From assembly GCF_019175385.1 (NCBI RefSeq), contig NC_083337.1, forward strand, positions 167,723,713 through 167,787,712: a stretch of 64,000 nt of DNA, written 5' to 3'. Each line of letters begins with the position of its first letter. Position 1 is the stretch's first letter. The translations under genes and the position numbers were made by a program. This stretch comes from Lycium barbarum. Taxonomy: Eukaryota; Streptophyta; Magnoliopsida; Solanales; Solanaceae. Of the stretch, positions 11,701 through 21,059 are shown in pieces. Under the pieces are notes generated by a model. It was not told the DNA's origin. It was given only the letters and a program-made list of their open reading frames with translations, and made no database searches.

Positions 11701-12866
11701 CATAATTCTAAAAGTAATAAACAAAATTTTGATACAAATATATATAATTTTACTGTCATTTCAAAGAGTTTATGGAGAAAAGGTGGCAGAGATCCCTCTT
11801 GTTGCAACACAATTTCAGCACCGCCGACTTGGAATGTGTCGCATTTTAATCAAGGAGCTCGAAAAGGTATGCATCTCCTCTTCAGTTCAGCTTTGCGGGG
11901 TGGTGGTATACCAAAGGAACAGGTCTAAAAGAGGCCCGAGTATGTTCTTTCTGATGCAGGGACGTTCATGAAAGCTATATAAAGTATAAAAAGTCTTGTT
12001 GTTTTTTGGAAAAAATAGTTATGGGTTTCTTTCCCCGACCAGGGCTGTGGATTCAAGAATTTTAGGCTACGTATTTAAGCTGGTAACAATGACAATGGTT
12101 AGCGATCCCAATGAGGGGTTGCTGATGTACATTTTGTAGGAAAAGATTTTCTGGTATTTGGAAATGTTTGTTATCTCATAGTAGGCATATTTGTCATGTG
12201 ATTTGCATTGATCCTAATAAATTTGACTTAGTTTGCTGGGCAGTCAGCTGAATTAAATGCTTGATTTGAAGAATGATCAAGTAGTCTATAACCCAGAGAA
12301 TTAGTGATATCGTGCAGGCAGATGATAATTTTGAGTGTTTAATCATTTAATCCAAGTGTACTTATTAACTGTTTCTGTTTTTTTCTCATTGCAAGTTTGT
12401 TTCTCTCTCCAGAAACTCATGGAATTAGGAGTTGAGAGGCTAGTTTTACCAGCTGTCCCTGCTGTCCTGAACACGTGGACCGCTTCATTTGGTTTCTCAG
12501 TGATGAAAGAATCAGAGAGAGTAAACTTCTTGGATTACACTTTCCTTGATTTCCAGGGTACTATCATGTGCCAGAAGATCCTTCAAAAGACTGCTTCTCC
12601 TTCTGTGATATCGAGTGTATTAACAGGTACATGATATTCTGTCTGTTGTGACAAGAGATGAGTATCTTTTTATCTGCAGCTGAAATTTAATAGCCCCTGC
12701 AGAAGCCGAGCAAACACACTTTGACAATACAAATAGCAAAGACAATGTTGAATTGGATGACAACACTGCTGTCTCCGAGGTGGACCAAGGATCTATGCAG
12801 TATGTTTCCTCTCTCTTTTGTTCCGCTTTGAAAGGTTTGAAGAAGAGACTAATCAAAGCGCTATAA
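5778..12866 (+). CDS. IDM1: IDM1/ROS4-like PHD-finger GNAT acetyltransferase (chromatin regulator)
   Basis: Nine coding exons: 5778-5870, 7866-10547, 10634-10763, 10921-11009, 11190-11434, 11548-11634, 11767-11866, 12413-12626 and 12703-12866, about 1267 aa. All phases join and the first joint completes an Agenet motif (KVEVRSDEDGFLGSWHPGTV). Domains in order: tandem Agenet/Tudor (residues about 30-170); three PRRGRPP AT-hooks (about 370, 422, 474); two basic MBD-like blocks (LGWKFELI and ATGWKFYTV); a Tify-binding/Jas-type TDBD (about 784-870); a PHD finger (about 898-945, CSVCHYGGELILCDEC) and a second Cys-rich finger; a C-terminal GNAT fold with the acetyl-CoA loop RRLGMCR and the downstream FGFSVM. 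Known Arabidopsis relatives acetylate histone H3 in the nucleus and help protect loci from DNA hypermethylation; the same role here is inferred from domain order. The last exon is uncertain. A good donor (gtatgt, 12799) lies inside it, and splicing from there to an acceptor at 13610 would stop at once, so two C-termini are possible. Intron 1 (5871-7865) is unusually long and repeat-filled. Confidence 0.88.
5885..7165. repeat. three tandem copies of a 350-490-bp segment in intron 1 of the IDM1-like gene
   Basis: Three successive segments (about 5890-6370, 6371-6815, 6816-7165) share ordered words: a poly-T tract plus 'gggttaatctaa' (first two only), 'caatttagatatgtggaaag' (about 6009, 6491, 6822), 'gtggcagaggga', 'cacattgtgttatctatg', 'ttgatgtacatttgtat' and 'gactatacagtggat' (6314, 6769, 7124). 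The third copy is 5'-truncated. These are direct duplications of intron sequence, not a recognised transposon. Confidence 0.85.
7468..7845. repeat. GC-richer inserted segment near the end of intron 1
   Basis: Abruptly CG-rich relative to the surrounding intron, with repeated 'gcgctt/aagcgc' words ('acgcgcgcttaagccctgaa', 'gagcgcttcgcctcgc', 'gtgcgcttcag') at 7480-7560. Related words ('gcttaaagcccc', 'gcgcttctcgca') recur near 7785-7830. It looks like a dispersed transposon-derived piece, but I cannot name the family and the borders are approximate. Confidence 0.4.
8807..9330 (+). repeat. in-frame triplication encoding AT-hook modules
   Basis: Three direct repeats start at 8807, 8973 and 9129 (spacing 166 and 156 bp). 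Each encodes PPSDD(I/V)AGILSS..., then KPRRGRPPTKKK, then KYM...S(M/V)K.FKK. The frame is kept. The third copy carries an extra stretch of about 20 residues between the AT-hook and the KYM motif. Within the gene this gives three equally spaced minor-groove-binding motifs where an ancestral gene probably had one. Confidence 0.9.
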
Positions 12867-14204
12867 GTTTCACATCCATGAGGAATAGAAATTACTTTAA
12901 CAAGAAATATGATTCTTTTTTTAAAACTAATGATATGGACCAGCAGTCTAACTGACTCATGTGGAGGAAAAGAGAAATTGACATAAATAGCCACCCACCA
13001 AAATAATAACCAGCAAATGTATATTTTTTGTGTATCACTTGTATGATAATATACATAAAATAGACATATTCTATACATAATAGTGGATATTTGGCTAATG
13101 AATGTAATTATTTTTAGCCGACCGGCAAAATGTGTAACTTGTTGAATTAATTAATGATATGAACAAGAAGTCAAGTAGACCCAATAACTGCACTACATAA
13201 CCATCAATGGAGGAGCTATCACAGTAGATGTATCTCAAACACTCATTTACTAAATTCATACATACAACAACAACATACCCAGTGAGTCCCACATGTGGGC
13301 TTACTACATTCATACATATGTATGATTTTTGTATAGTATATCTCATATCTAATTATAAGGTGTGATTTGTAAAAAACAAACAGTAGTACAAGGCGTTCAG
13401 AAATTCTTCCTTCATCCTAATACATGCCATTTGGAAAGTTACTACTGTGCTTTTCACTCAGAACACCAGGAGTATCTGATATCAATAAAACCAACTTTCG
13501 GGCTCCTTTTGCTACTTTTCCTTTGCTCAGAAAATGTCATTTCATTGTTATAAATTTCTTAATTATTGGATCCTCGTCATAATTAACATCTTTTGTTATT
13601 TTTAGCAGGTGAACCAACAACGTTGTCTTAGCATCGCCATGATAGTAGCCTGATCAAATGCTACAAGCTGAGAAGGATAAGTCGTCCTGTAAAAACAAAG
13701 CTAATATCAGAAGGGGTAATACTCAATATTAAGCTGGTGATTTCTTAAGAAAAAAAGTTGAACCAGCAGTGGAGCTGTGAGTATCTGTTACAGGATTCTT
13801 ATTTAAAAGACCTGAAAATTTGTTCTCAGGTTTAACGTTAGTTTCCTCCTTTATAAAGGAGTAGGAGGGAATTTGTCAAGACTGGTTACGTTTACTTGAT
13901 CCAATAAAAAAATAAAAAAAAATCGTCAAGTCTGGTATATATGCTGTATAGATGATTAGTTCGAATTGGCATCAGCAAATTTTGTATCGTTTTTGTTCCT
14001 GATATTAGTTATTACAATGCATAAAGCCAAAACTCTCAGCTTCCAAGAATGGAAATATTTGGTTTTGTCTAGAGCAAGTTCATTTCAGATTATCGTGATT
14101 AATCTAGAGTAGAAGTTCTTCTATTGAAAGGTTTTGCATTGTCAGGTATCACGAACCTTGTCAATTATTCTCCTCCATTAATTGTTAGAATGGAGAGACC
14201 AGGA
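12867..14204. other. 3' flank of the IDM1-like gene with a SINE-like scrap
   Basis: Probable 3' untranslated region followed by gene-free DNA. At 13261-13305 the words 'caacaacaacatacccagtg' and 'gtcccacatgtgggct' match the start of the SINE-like family seen at 33753 and 41452. Nothing else is recognised. Confidence 0.4.
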
Positions 14205-14470
14205 GAAGCAATTTGCGGGGCCTACACTCCCCTCATTCTAAATCTTTTGACTCTAGATTCTGGATTCTCACTTTGTTCTTCCTTTTTTTAATGCATGATG
14301 CAATTTGTAGGGGCCTACACTCTCCTCCTTTCTTCCTCATTCTAAATCCTCTGACTCTAAATTATGGACTTTCTGTTGAGATGCATGGACGCAATTTGCA
14401 TGGCGTACACTCCCCTTCGTTCTTCCTCATTCTAAATCATCTGACTCACTCTGGATTCTGGATTCTCCTC
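14205..14470. repeat. three tandem copies of a roughly 90-bp unit
   Basis: Units near 14209, 14298 and 14388 share 'gcaatttg(c/t)', 'g(g/c)cctacactc(c/t)cct', 'cattctaaat', 'tgactct' and 'gattctggattctc'-type words in the same order. The copies are diverged (indels and point changes). Their function is unknown. Confidence 0.75.
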
Positions 14471-14811
14471 TCAAAAAAATGTCAGTGCCTTAGCAACCAA
14501 GAGAGGTAGCCGATAGCCATAGACAAGGGTCTCTGAGGGGTCCTGAATCTCTACTTGGAAAAAGGTACATATTAATGAGTTTCTTAAAATATATACAGAG
14601 TTTGAATCAGAATTCGGCCGAACCCATATATTAAATCTGCCCTCATGACACTCTGTCATCCACGGAATTTTTAAAAAAAAAATCCACTCACAAAGCTTCT
14701 ATTTTTTCTCAAGTTAAATACATATCGAAACATAAATTTAACTTTCAAACACCTTGTTTCAACTTTTTTTCAAATTCACATATTTTTTTAATTTCTAAAC
14801 GCATGTTGGAT

Positions 14812-14967
14812 GTCTTATGATAAGCAATTTACATATACAATCATGGGCAGGCTCGCAACCAGCGTATTAATTAGCTAATATGATGAATCCTCTGACTATA
14901 CTTCGTGGTTCTCTTTCTTTTGATTAGGGTCCCAACTGATGATTATGTAAAGTGCTTATCATAAGAT
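14812..14967. mobile_element. MITE-like inverted-repeat element, about 156 bp
   Basis: Left end 'gtcttatgataagcaattta' and the inverse at the right end ('gtaaagtgcttatcataaga') form terminal inverted repeats of about 22 bp with two mismatches. There is no coding sequence. No clear target-site duplication was found, so the class is open. Confidence 0.55.
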
Positions 14968-15099
14968 ACCTATTTTTTTACTTAAAAATGCAAGCATACT
15001 GTTCAGATAGGTCATTATCAAATGATTTAGTGACTTAATAGTCAATACAAAAGAAAGATAAACAGAATACCGAAACTTGGAGATAATCAATTCGTCCTG

Positions 15100-15128
15100 A
15101 AATTTAAATTTAAATTTAAATTTAAATT
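15100..15128. repeat. (AAATTT)n microsatellite
   Basis: Almost five perfect hexamer units lie directly upstream of the copia insertion. Confidence 0.8.
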
Positions 15129-15199
15129 AAAGATTGTTCCAGGAGCTAGTTTAAGAAATAAAAAACTAGGTCTTGATTTAAATAATAAGATAAAGTATG

Positions 15200-15346
15200 T
15201 GATAGATAATGTAAATATGTAGTCATAGAATATTTTGTAAATCTTCTAATTTAGGTTAGTATATTTTGTATCCTAATAGGACATTGTAACTATGGTATAT
15301 TTACCAATTCCATCAATGAGAATAATCACGGAATTAATCTCTTTCA
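15200..15346 (+). repeat. 5' LTR of the copia element
   Basis: 147 bp, starting TGATAGATAATG and ending CTCTTTCA. Same length as the 3' LTR, with a single substitution between them. Confidence 0.95.
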
Positions 15347-15358
15347 TGGTATCAGATA
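15347..15358 (+). promoter_or_regulatory. primer-binding site (initiator tRNA-Met type)
   Basis: TGGTATCAGATA immediately follows the LTR. It matches the usual copia primer site (TGGTATCAGAGC) complementary to the 3' end of initiator tRNA-Met, with the last two bases different. Confidence 0.85.
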
Positions 15359-15457
15359 CTAGGGTTTTCTTTCTTCCTCTTCCGCTACCCTAATTTTTTT
15401 CCGTCGTCCCCTTCCTTCTTTTTTCTCCTTTTCCGTCCACCTTCTTGCTCTCCTTCA

Positions 15458-16411
15458 ATGGCAGACACCAAGTTTCATCCTGCTATGGCTGTCTCCAACA
15501 TCAAGAATCACATTCCTATCGTTCTTGAGATGGAAACGGATCATTATTCGGCTTGGGCCGAATTATTCAAGCTTCATGCCCGGTCTCATCGTGTCCTTTC
15601 CCATATTCTCCCGACCGGAAAAGAGAAAGCTCCTTCCACCAACGAAGAAAAGGAGTTGTGGTCCACCTTGGATGCCATGGTACTTCAATGGGTGTATGCA
15701 ACCATCTCCACGGACTTATTGCATACGATCATTGAAGAAGATCTATCGGCGAAGGAGGCTTGGGATCGCCTCCGTAATCTTTTTCAAGACAACAAAAACT
15801 CCCGTGTCGTTGCATTTGAACATGATTTCTCTCATGTCAAGTTGCGGGATTTTCCAAACGCTTCGGCGTATTGTCAACGACTCAAGACCTTGGCCGATCA
15901 ACTCAAGAGCGTGGGGGCTCCGGTGACCGACAACCACCTCGTTCTTCAAATGGTGGCTGGCCTCACCGAAGCGTACAAGAATGTGGGCACCTACATCCGA
16001 CAAAGTAAGCCTCTTCCATCATTCTCCGAAGCTCGGTCAAGTCTGTGCCTTGAGGAAAAGGCGTTGGCTGAAATGCATGATGACTCGCCCTCGGCTATGG
16101 TGGCTAATTCCCAACGTGAGTTTGATGACTCCACTCCTATGGAACATTCTGGTCGTGCACACCATCATAGGGGCAAAAATAAACACAAAAATCGTGGCTC
16201 TAGCGGCGGGAAAAATAACGGCGGTGGCCGTGGTTCTGGCGGCGGCAATGCACACCGTCGCCATGGTGGTCGTGACCGGCAGCAGGCCCCCATGCAGCAG
16301 CAGTGGCAGCAGTCCTCTTCACCACTACAGCAGTGGCAGCAGTCCTCTTCACTGTGGCCATGGGGGTGGATGCCGCAATGGGCTCCCCCTTGCCCGTATC
16401 CCACCCAGTAG
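15458..16411 (+). CDS. gag: copia gag (UBN2-type), ending at a premature-looking TAG
   Basis: 317 codons from the ATG at 15458. Residues about 15-210 match the plant copia gag/UBN2 domain (HYSAWAELF, LQWVYATIS, AFEHDFSHVKL, YCQRLKTLADQLK). The C-terminal part is a His/Arg/Gly-rich basic tail (HHHRGKNKHKNRG, GGGRGSGGG) followed by Gln/Trp repeats (QQQWQQSSS). No CCHC zinc knuckle is seen, which differs from many copia gags. The frame does not change after the TAG at 16409-16411: the next codons stay open for about 1.7 kb and continue the same Gln-rich text. The stop is therefore either a nonsense change in a gag-pol polyprotein, probably from a CAG codon, or a read-through signal. Confidence 0.85.
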   Translation: MADTKFHPAMAVSNIKNHIPIVLEMETDHYSAWAELFKLHARSHRVLSHILPTGKEKAPSTNEEKELWSTLDAMVLQWVYATISTDLLHTIIEEDLSAKEAWDRLRNLFQDNKNSRVVAFEHDFSHVKLRDFPNASAYCQRLKTLADQLKSVGAPVTDNHLVLQMVAGLTEAYKNVGTYIRQSKPLPSFSEARSSLCLEEKALAEMHDDSPSAMVANSQREFDDSTPMEHSGRAHHHRGKNKHKNRGSSGGKNNGGGRGSGGGNAHRRHGGRDRQQAPMQQQWQQSSSPLQQWQQSSSLWPWGWMPQWAPPCPYPTQ

Positions 16412-19400
16412 TGGGCTCGGCCACAGCAGCAGTGGCAGCCGCAACCACCTTCTTTCGGTGGCAGGTCGATGGCCCAACCTGGAATATTGGGCTCGCGACC
16501 ACAGCAACAGGCGTTTGCAGCAGCAGGCCCAACGACGCCGTGGACTCCGACTGATATTGAATCTGCTATGCACACGATGACGTTGAGCCAACCTGATCCA
16601 AATTGGTATATGGATACCGGCGCCACATCCCATATGACATCCACAAAAGGTACTCTCTCGTCTTATTTTAATTTGAGCGATCATAATACTGGCATTGTTG
16701 TTGGTGATGGTAAGTCAATTCCAATTCGAGGTTGTGGTCGTGCTAAATTGCCTCCCCCGAACCCTCCATTGTTATTAAATAATGTCCTTCTTGCTCCAAA
16801 ACTCATAAAGAATTTAATATCGGTTCGTAAATTTACTACTGATAACTCTGTAAGTGTTGAATTTGATCCTTATGGGTTTTCTGTGAAGGATTTCCTAACG
16901 GGGATGGCTATCATGAGATGTAATAGTAGGGGTGCTCTTTATCCATTGTCCACCCTCAAACACCACTTCCATTCACCATCAACTTTTGCTGCCTTGTCTT
17001 CTACGCGTTGGCATGATCGTTTGGGCCACCCGGGAGCTTCTATTTTGGATTTTCTTAGGCACAATAAAAGCATTGAATGTAATAGTTCTAGTTCATCTAG
17101 TATTTGTCATTCTTGCGTTCTTGGTAAACATGTTAAGTTGCCTTTTGCTAGTTCTATTTCCGAGACTTTATTTCCGTTTGACATTATTCATAGTGATTTG
17201 TGGACGTCTCCCATTTTGAGCTCTATGGGGCATCGTTGTTATGTTTTGTTCTTGGATGATTTTACTAATTTTTTGTGGACTTTCCCTTTGGCTAGAAAAT
17301 CTGAGGTTTACTCAAAATTCATAGAGTTTAAGTCCCATATCCTTACTCAATTTGAACGTCCTATCAAAAATGTCCAATGCGATAATGGGAAAGAATATGA
17401 TAATGGTCAATTCGGCAAATTTTGTGCGTCCAATGGGATGTCTTTCCGTCTTTCATGTCCTCATACGTCCTCTCAAAATGGGAAAGCCGAAAGAAAAATT
17501 CGTTCAATCAATAATGTCATCCGCACTCTTCTTGCTCATGCCTCAATTCCTCCATCGTTTTGGCATCATGCATTGCAAATGGCAACTTATCTCCTTAATA
17601 TTCTACCAAGCAAGTTGTTGGGTCACAAATCCCCTTTAGAAGTCCTTTATCAACGGAAACCATCTTATTCTCATCTCCGGGTCTTTGGGTGTTTATGTTA
17701 TCCCCTCTTTCCGTCTACTAATATTCACAAGTTGCAACCTCGGTCAACTCCATGTGTCTTTTTGGGATATCCACCAAGCCATCGTGGCTACAAATGCTTT
17801 GATTTATCCTCAAATAAAATCATTATTTGTCGTCACGTGTTGTTTGATGAGACTCAATTTCCGTTCTCTAAAATCCACACTTCCACTCCCACCTCGTATA
17901 ACTTCCTTGATGATGGTTTTTCACCTTACTTGATCCGTCATCTCGCCACCAGTCCCTCTCCACCGCAGCCGTGTCCCCCTCCCCCGCTGCCCAGTGGTTT
18001 TCCGCCTGCTCTAGGCCAGCTGCCCACGCCACCTTCGGCTGGGCAGCAGCGTCTCCCGTCCTCCACGCTAGACCAGCCCGCACATATGCCCAACCAGCTT
18101 GCCAACAGCCCACCAAACTCCACCACTACTCCTCCTATACAGCAGCCCCTACCCAAACGCGCATGGTCACTCGTAGTCAGCGCGGGATCTTTAAGCCCAA
18201 GCACCCATTTAATCTACATACGGCAGTTACCAGATCCCCCATACCTCGTAATCCGTTAGATGCGCTACGTGACCCGAATTGGAAATTGGCCATGAATGAT
18301 GAATATAATGCTCTTATTAAAAATAAGACGTGGGAGTTGGTACCCCGTCCACCTAATGTGAATGTTATTCGGTCTATATGGATTTTTACTCATAAAGAAA
18401 AGTCTAATGGTGATTTTGAGAGGCATAAAGCCCGTCTTGTAGGTGATGGCAAAACGCAGCAGGTTGGCATTGATTGTGGTGAGACTTTCAGTCCGGTCGT
18501 AAAGCCAGCTACGATTCGCACTGTTTTAAGTCTAGCTCTCTCTAAGCATTGGCCCATTCATCAGTTGGATGTCAAAAATGCATTTCTTCATGGCGAGCTC
18601 AAGGAGACAGTATATATGCATCAGCCGATGGGTTTTCGAGACCCATCTCATCCCGATTATGTGTGCTTGTTGCGCAAGTCCTTATACGGGCTTAAACAAG
18701 CACCGAGAGCTTGGTATAAAAGATTTGCTGACTTTGTTTATTCCATTGGTTTTGTTAATAGCAGGTCCGACAACTCATTGTTCATCTACAGCAAAGGTCC
18801 CGACTTGGCTTACCTTTTACTATATGTGGATGATATTATTCTTACTGCTTCTTCGGATACTCTCCGCTGTTCGATTATGGATCTTCTTGGCTCAGAATTT
18901 GCAATGAAGGACCTAGGTTCTTTGAATTATTTTCTTGGCATCGCGGTGACCCGTCACAAGGGTGGTATGTTTCTTTCACAACGTAGTTATGCTACGGAGA
19001 TTATTGAGCGTGCAGGCATGTCCTCGTGTAAGCCTTCTTCCACTCCGGTTGACACTAAACCGAAGGTCAGTACCGCTTCTGGCGATCTTTGTGACGATCC
19101 CACTCATTTCCGGAGTCTTGCAGGTGATCTTCAGTATCTTACCTTCACCAGACCGGATATTTCTTATGCCGTGCAGCAGATTTGTCTTCATATGCATGCT
19201 CCACGAGATACGCATATGCTTGCTCTTAAACGGATTATTCGGTATATTCAGGGTACTCTTGATCATGGTTTGCATCTCTATCCATCTTCGGTTACTGATT
19301 TGGTTTCATATACTGATGCTGACTGGGGAGGGATGTCCCGACACACGATGTTCAACGTCAGGTTATTGCGTGTTTTTGGGAGATAATTTGATATCTTGGT

Positions 19401-19789
19401 CATCCAAACGCCAACCTACTCTTTCCCGCTCCAGTGCGGAAGCAGAATATAGGGGGGTTGCTAATGTTGTCTCTGAATCATGCTGGCTACGTAACCTACT
19501 CTTGGAGCTACATTGTCCAGTCCCTAAGGCTACTTTGGTGTATTGCGATAATGTCAGTGCTATTTACTTGTCAGGGAATCCAGTCCAACATCAGCGCACC
19601 AAGCACATCGAGATGGATATCCATTTTGTTCGTGAGAAGGTGGCGCGCGGCCAAGTACGTGTCCTTCATGTTCCGTCCCGATATCAGCTCGCCGATATTT
19701 TCACTAAAGGACTGCCACAGGTCTTATTTGAGGATTTTCGGGACAGTCTCAGCGTTCGTAAACCTCCCGTTTCGACTGCGGGGGTGTGA
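16412..19789 (+). pseudogene. pol: copia pol (protease, integrase, RT, RNase H) with two frameshifts
   Basis: Protease: WYMDTGATSHM near 16605-16635. Pre-integrase and integrase: WHDRLGHPG, a CxxC pair (CHSC), then D, D and E in SDLW, CDNGKEY and GKAERK (about 17010-17510). A Pro-rich linker follows. Somewhere between about 18130 and 18170 the reading frame shifts, equivalent to one lost base. RT continues from MVTRSQRGIFKPKHPF and keeps the catalytic YVDD (LLYVDDIIL, about 18820-18845). A one-base gain near 19325-19335, just after the RNase H motif YTDADW, restores the first frame. RNase H continues with AEAEYRG and YCDN. The stop codon TGA is also the first three bases of the 3' LTR. All catalytic residues I can see are present; only the frame is broken. 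Confidence 0.9.
19775..19786 (+). promoter_or_regulatory. polypurine tract of the copia element
   Basis: A G-rich run (gcgggggtg) directly abuts the 3' LTR, the position at which plus-strand DNA synthesis is primed in copia elements. Confidence 0.75.
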
Positions 19790-19933
19790 TAGATAATGTA
19801 AATATGTAGTCATAGAATATTTTGTAAATCTTCTAATTTAGGTTAGTATATTTTGTATCCTAATAGGACATTGTAACTATGATATATTTACCAATTCCAT
19901 CAATGAGAATAATCACGGAATTAATCTCTTTCA
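19787..19933 (+). repeat. 3' LTR of the copia element
   Basis: 147 bp, identical to the 5' LTR except one base, and followed by the GTATG target duplication. Confidence 0.95.
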
Positions 19934-19938
19934 GTATG

Positions 19939-21050
19939 TTACCTCTTAACTCAAATAAGTTCAAAGATTCGACATGGAGTTATGCATCCCATGTCAAAAT
20001 AGGTATGAAGTTCTGTGTTTGTTCCAGAAGCAAAGCAAAGAACATTAACCATTCACAAGTTATCCTTTTTGTTTGGTCTTTCATTTTTTTTTTCCCCTTT
20101 TTTTTCGTTATTGGAATAGGAAGTGTGATTTATGCTTGGTTTTGTTTTATTGTAGCAAGAAACGTGAATTCCTTTACTTCTAACGAAGTTTGATAGAGGT
20201 GTCCAATATTTCAGGGCCCCATTGCCAATGCCCCAATTTACAGACGAGATGAACCCCTCCCCACCCTTGCTTTCTTTTCATATTTTTAAGGTGAAAGAAA
20301 AAAAAAAATCCACTGAAACTGTTTTTCTGAACTTTTTATTTATTTTCTGGTTTTAATATGTAAACAGAAAATACTATCCCAAAGATATTTATATAATGTA
20401 GGCAATTACTATGAGTGGTGGGGGTGAGGCGTTGGTGGGGTCGGGGGAGGAGTAGGGACGGGAAATGTGTTATGGGCTATGGCGGGCAAGGGGTTGGGGT
20501 TGGGGGTGATGGCCGCGGGTGTTGGGGTTGGGGAGTAGCGAGGAGAAGAAAATTTATATGAAATAACACTTAAAAACTTATTTTTCCTACTTCTATCCGG
20601 GAACTCATTTTTCTGATGCTAATGAACTTATTTTATAAGAAAAATATATTTTTAACCAATCAAACATAGAAATTTAAAAATATTTTCCTCTATACCAAAC
20701 ATGTGTGTATTTAACTTTCTATTTATTTATTTATTTATTTATTTATTTATATATTTATATACTAGTAGTTCATGGTCACTGCCTCAAAGTGTTAGCGGAT
20801 GACTTAAAATTTGGTTATGTGTTTGTAATTGCAAATTGAAATCAGACTAATTTTATAATATGGACTATTAACGGCAAAGAAAAAAGAACAAGTTCCTAAC
20901 ATGATAGAGACTATTTTAATATGGGAATTCGTATTCAGAGAATTCATTTTTAGTTAACAAATTTTCTTCGCGTGGTTCACACACCTTATCCTAGAGACAA
21001 AATAAATTTGGTCCACATGTGCAAACAATTTTGTTCTATGTCAATACAAG
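19939..21050. other. gene-free stretch with G-rich tract and (ATTT)n microsatellite
   Basis: No gene was found. At 20412-20545 the + strand is strongly G-rich with many GGG/GGGG runs. At 20722-20762 there is a (TTTA)n microsatellite. The block around 20550-20710 (cttatttttcctacttctat, tattttcctctataccaaac) resembles an end of a hAT-type MITE but could not be delimited. Confidence 0.5.
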
Positions 21051-21059
21051 AATTTTTAA

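Larger units (their letters stand above)
15200..19933 (+). mobile_element. Ty1/copia LTR retrotransposon, structurally complete, coding-defective
   Basis: A 4734-bp element with 147-bp direct LTRs at both ends (TGATAG...TTTCA) that differ at one base (g at 15296, a at 19883). It is bounded by a perfect 5-bp target duplication, GTATG, at 15195-15199 and 19934-19938. The primer-binding site TGGTATCAGATA follows the 5' LTR and a purine-rich tract precedes the 3' LTR. Internal order is gag, protease, integrase, reverse transcriptase, RNase H, which is diagnostic for Copia. The short LTRs and UBN2-type gag suggest an Ale/Retrofit-like lineage, but this is only a suggestion. The reading frame carries one stop codon and two single-base frameshifts, so this copy cannot make a full polyprotein as written. 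Confidence 0.95.

Noticed and set aside
12683..12702. Acceptor at 12679 for the last exon of the IDM1-like gene
   Set aside because: Using that AG gives a stop after three codons; the next AG (12702) keeps a long acidic tail in frame. The first cannot be fully excluded.
15743..16684. Several long minus-strand and alternate-frame open frames across the copia gag
   Set aside because: They are shadows of the Gly/Gln-rich gag coding; they lack motifs and a start context.
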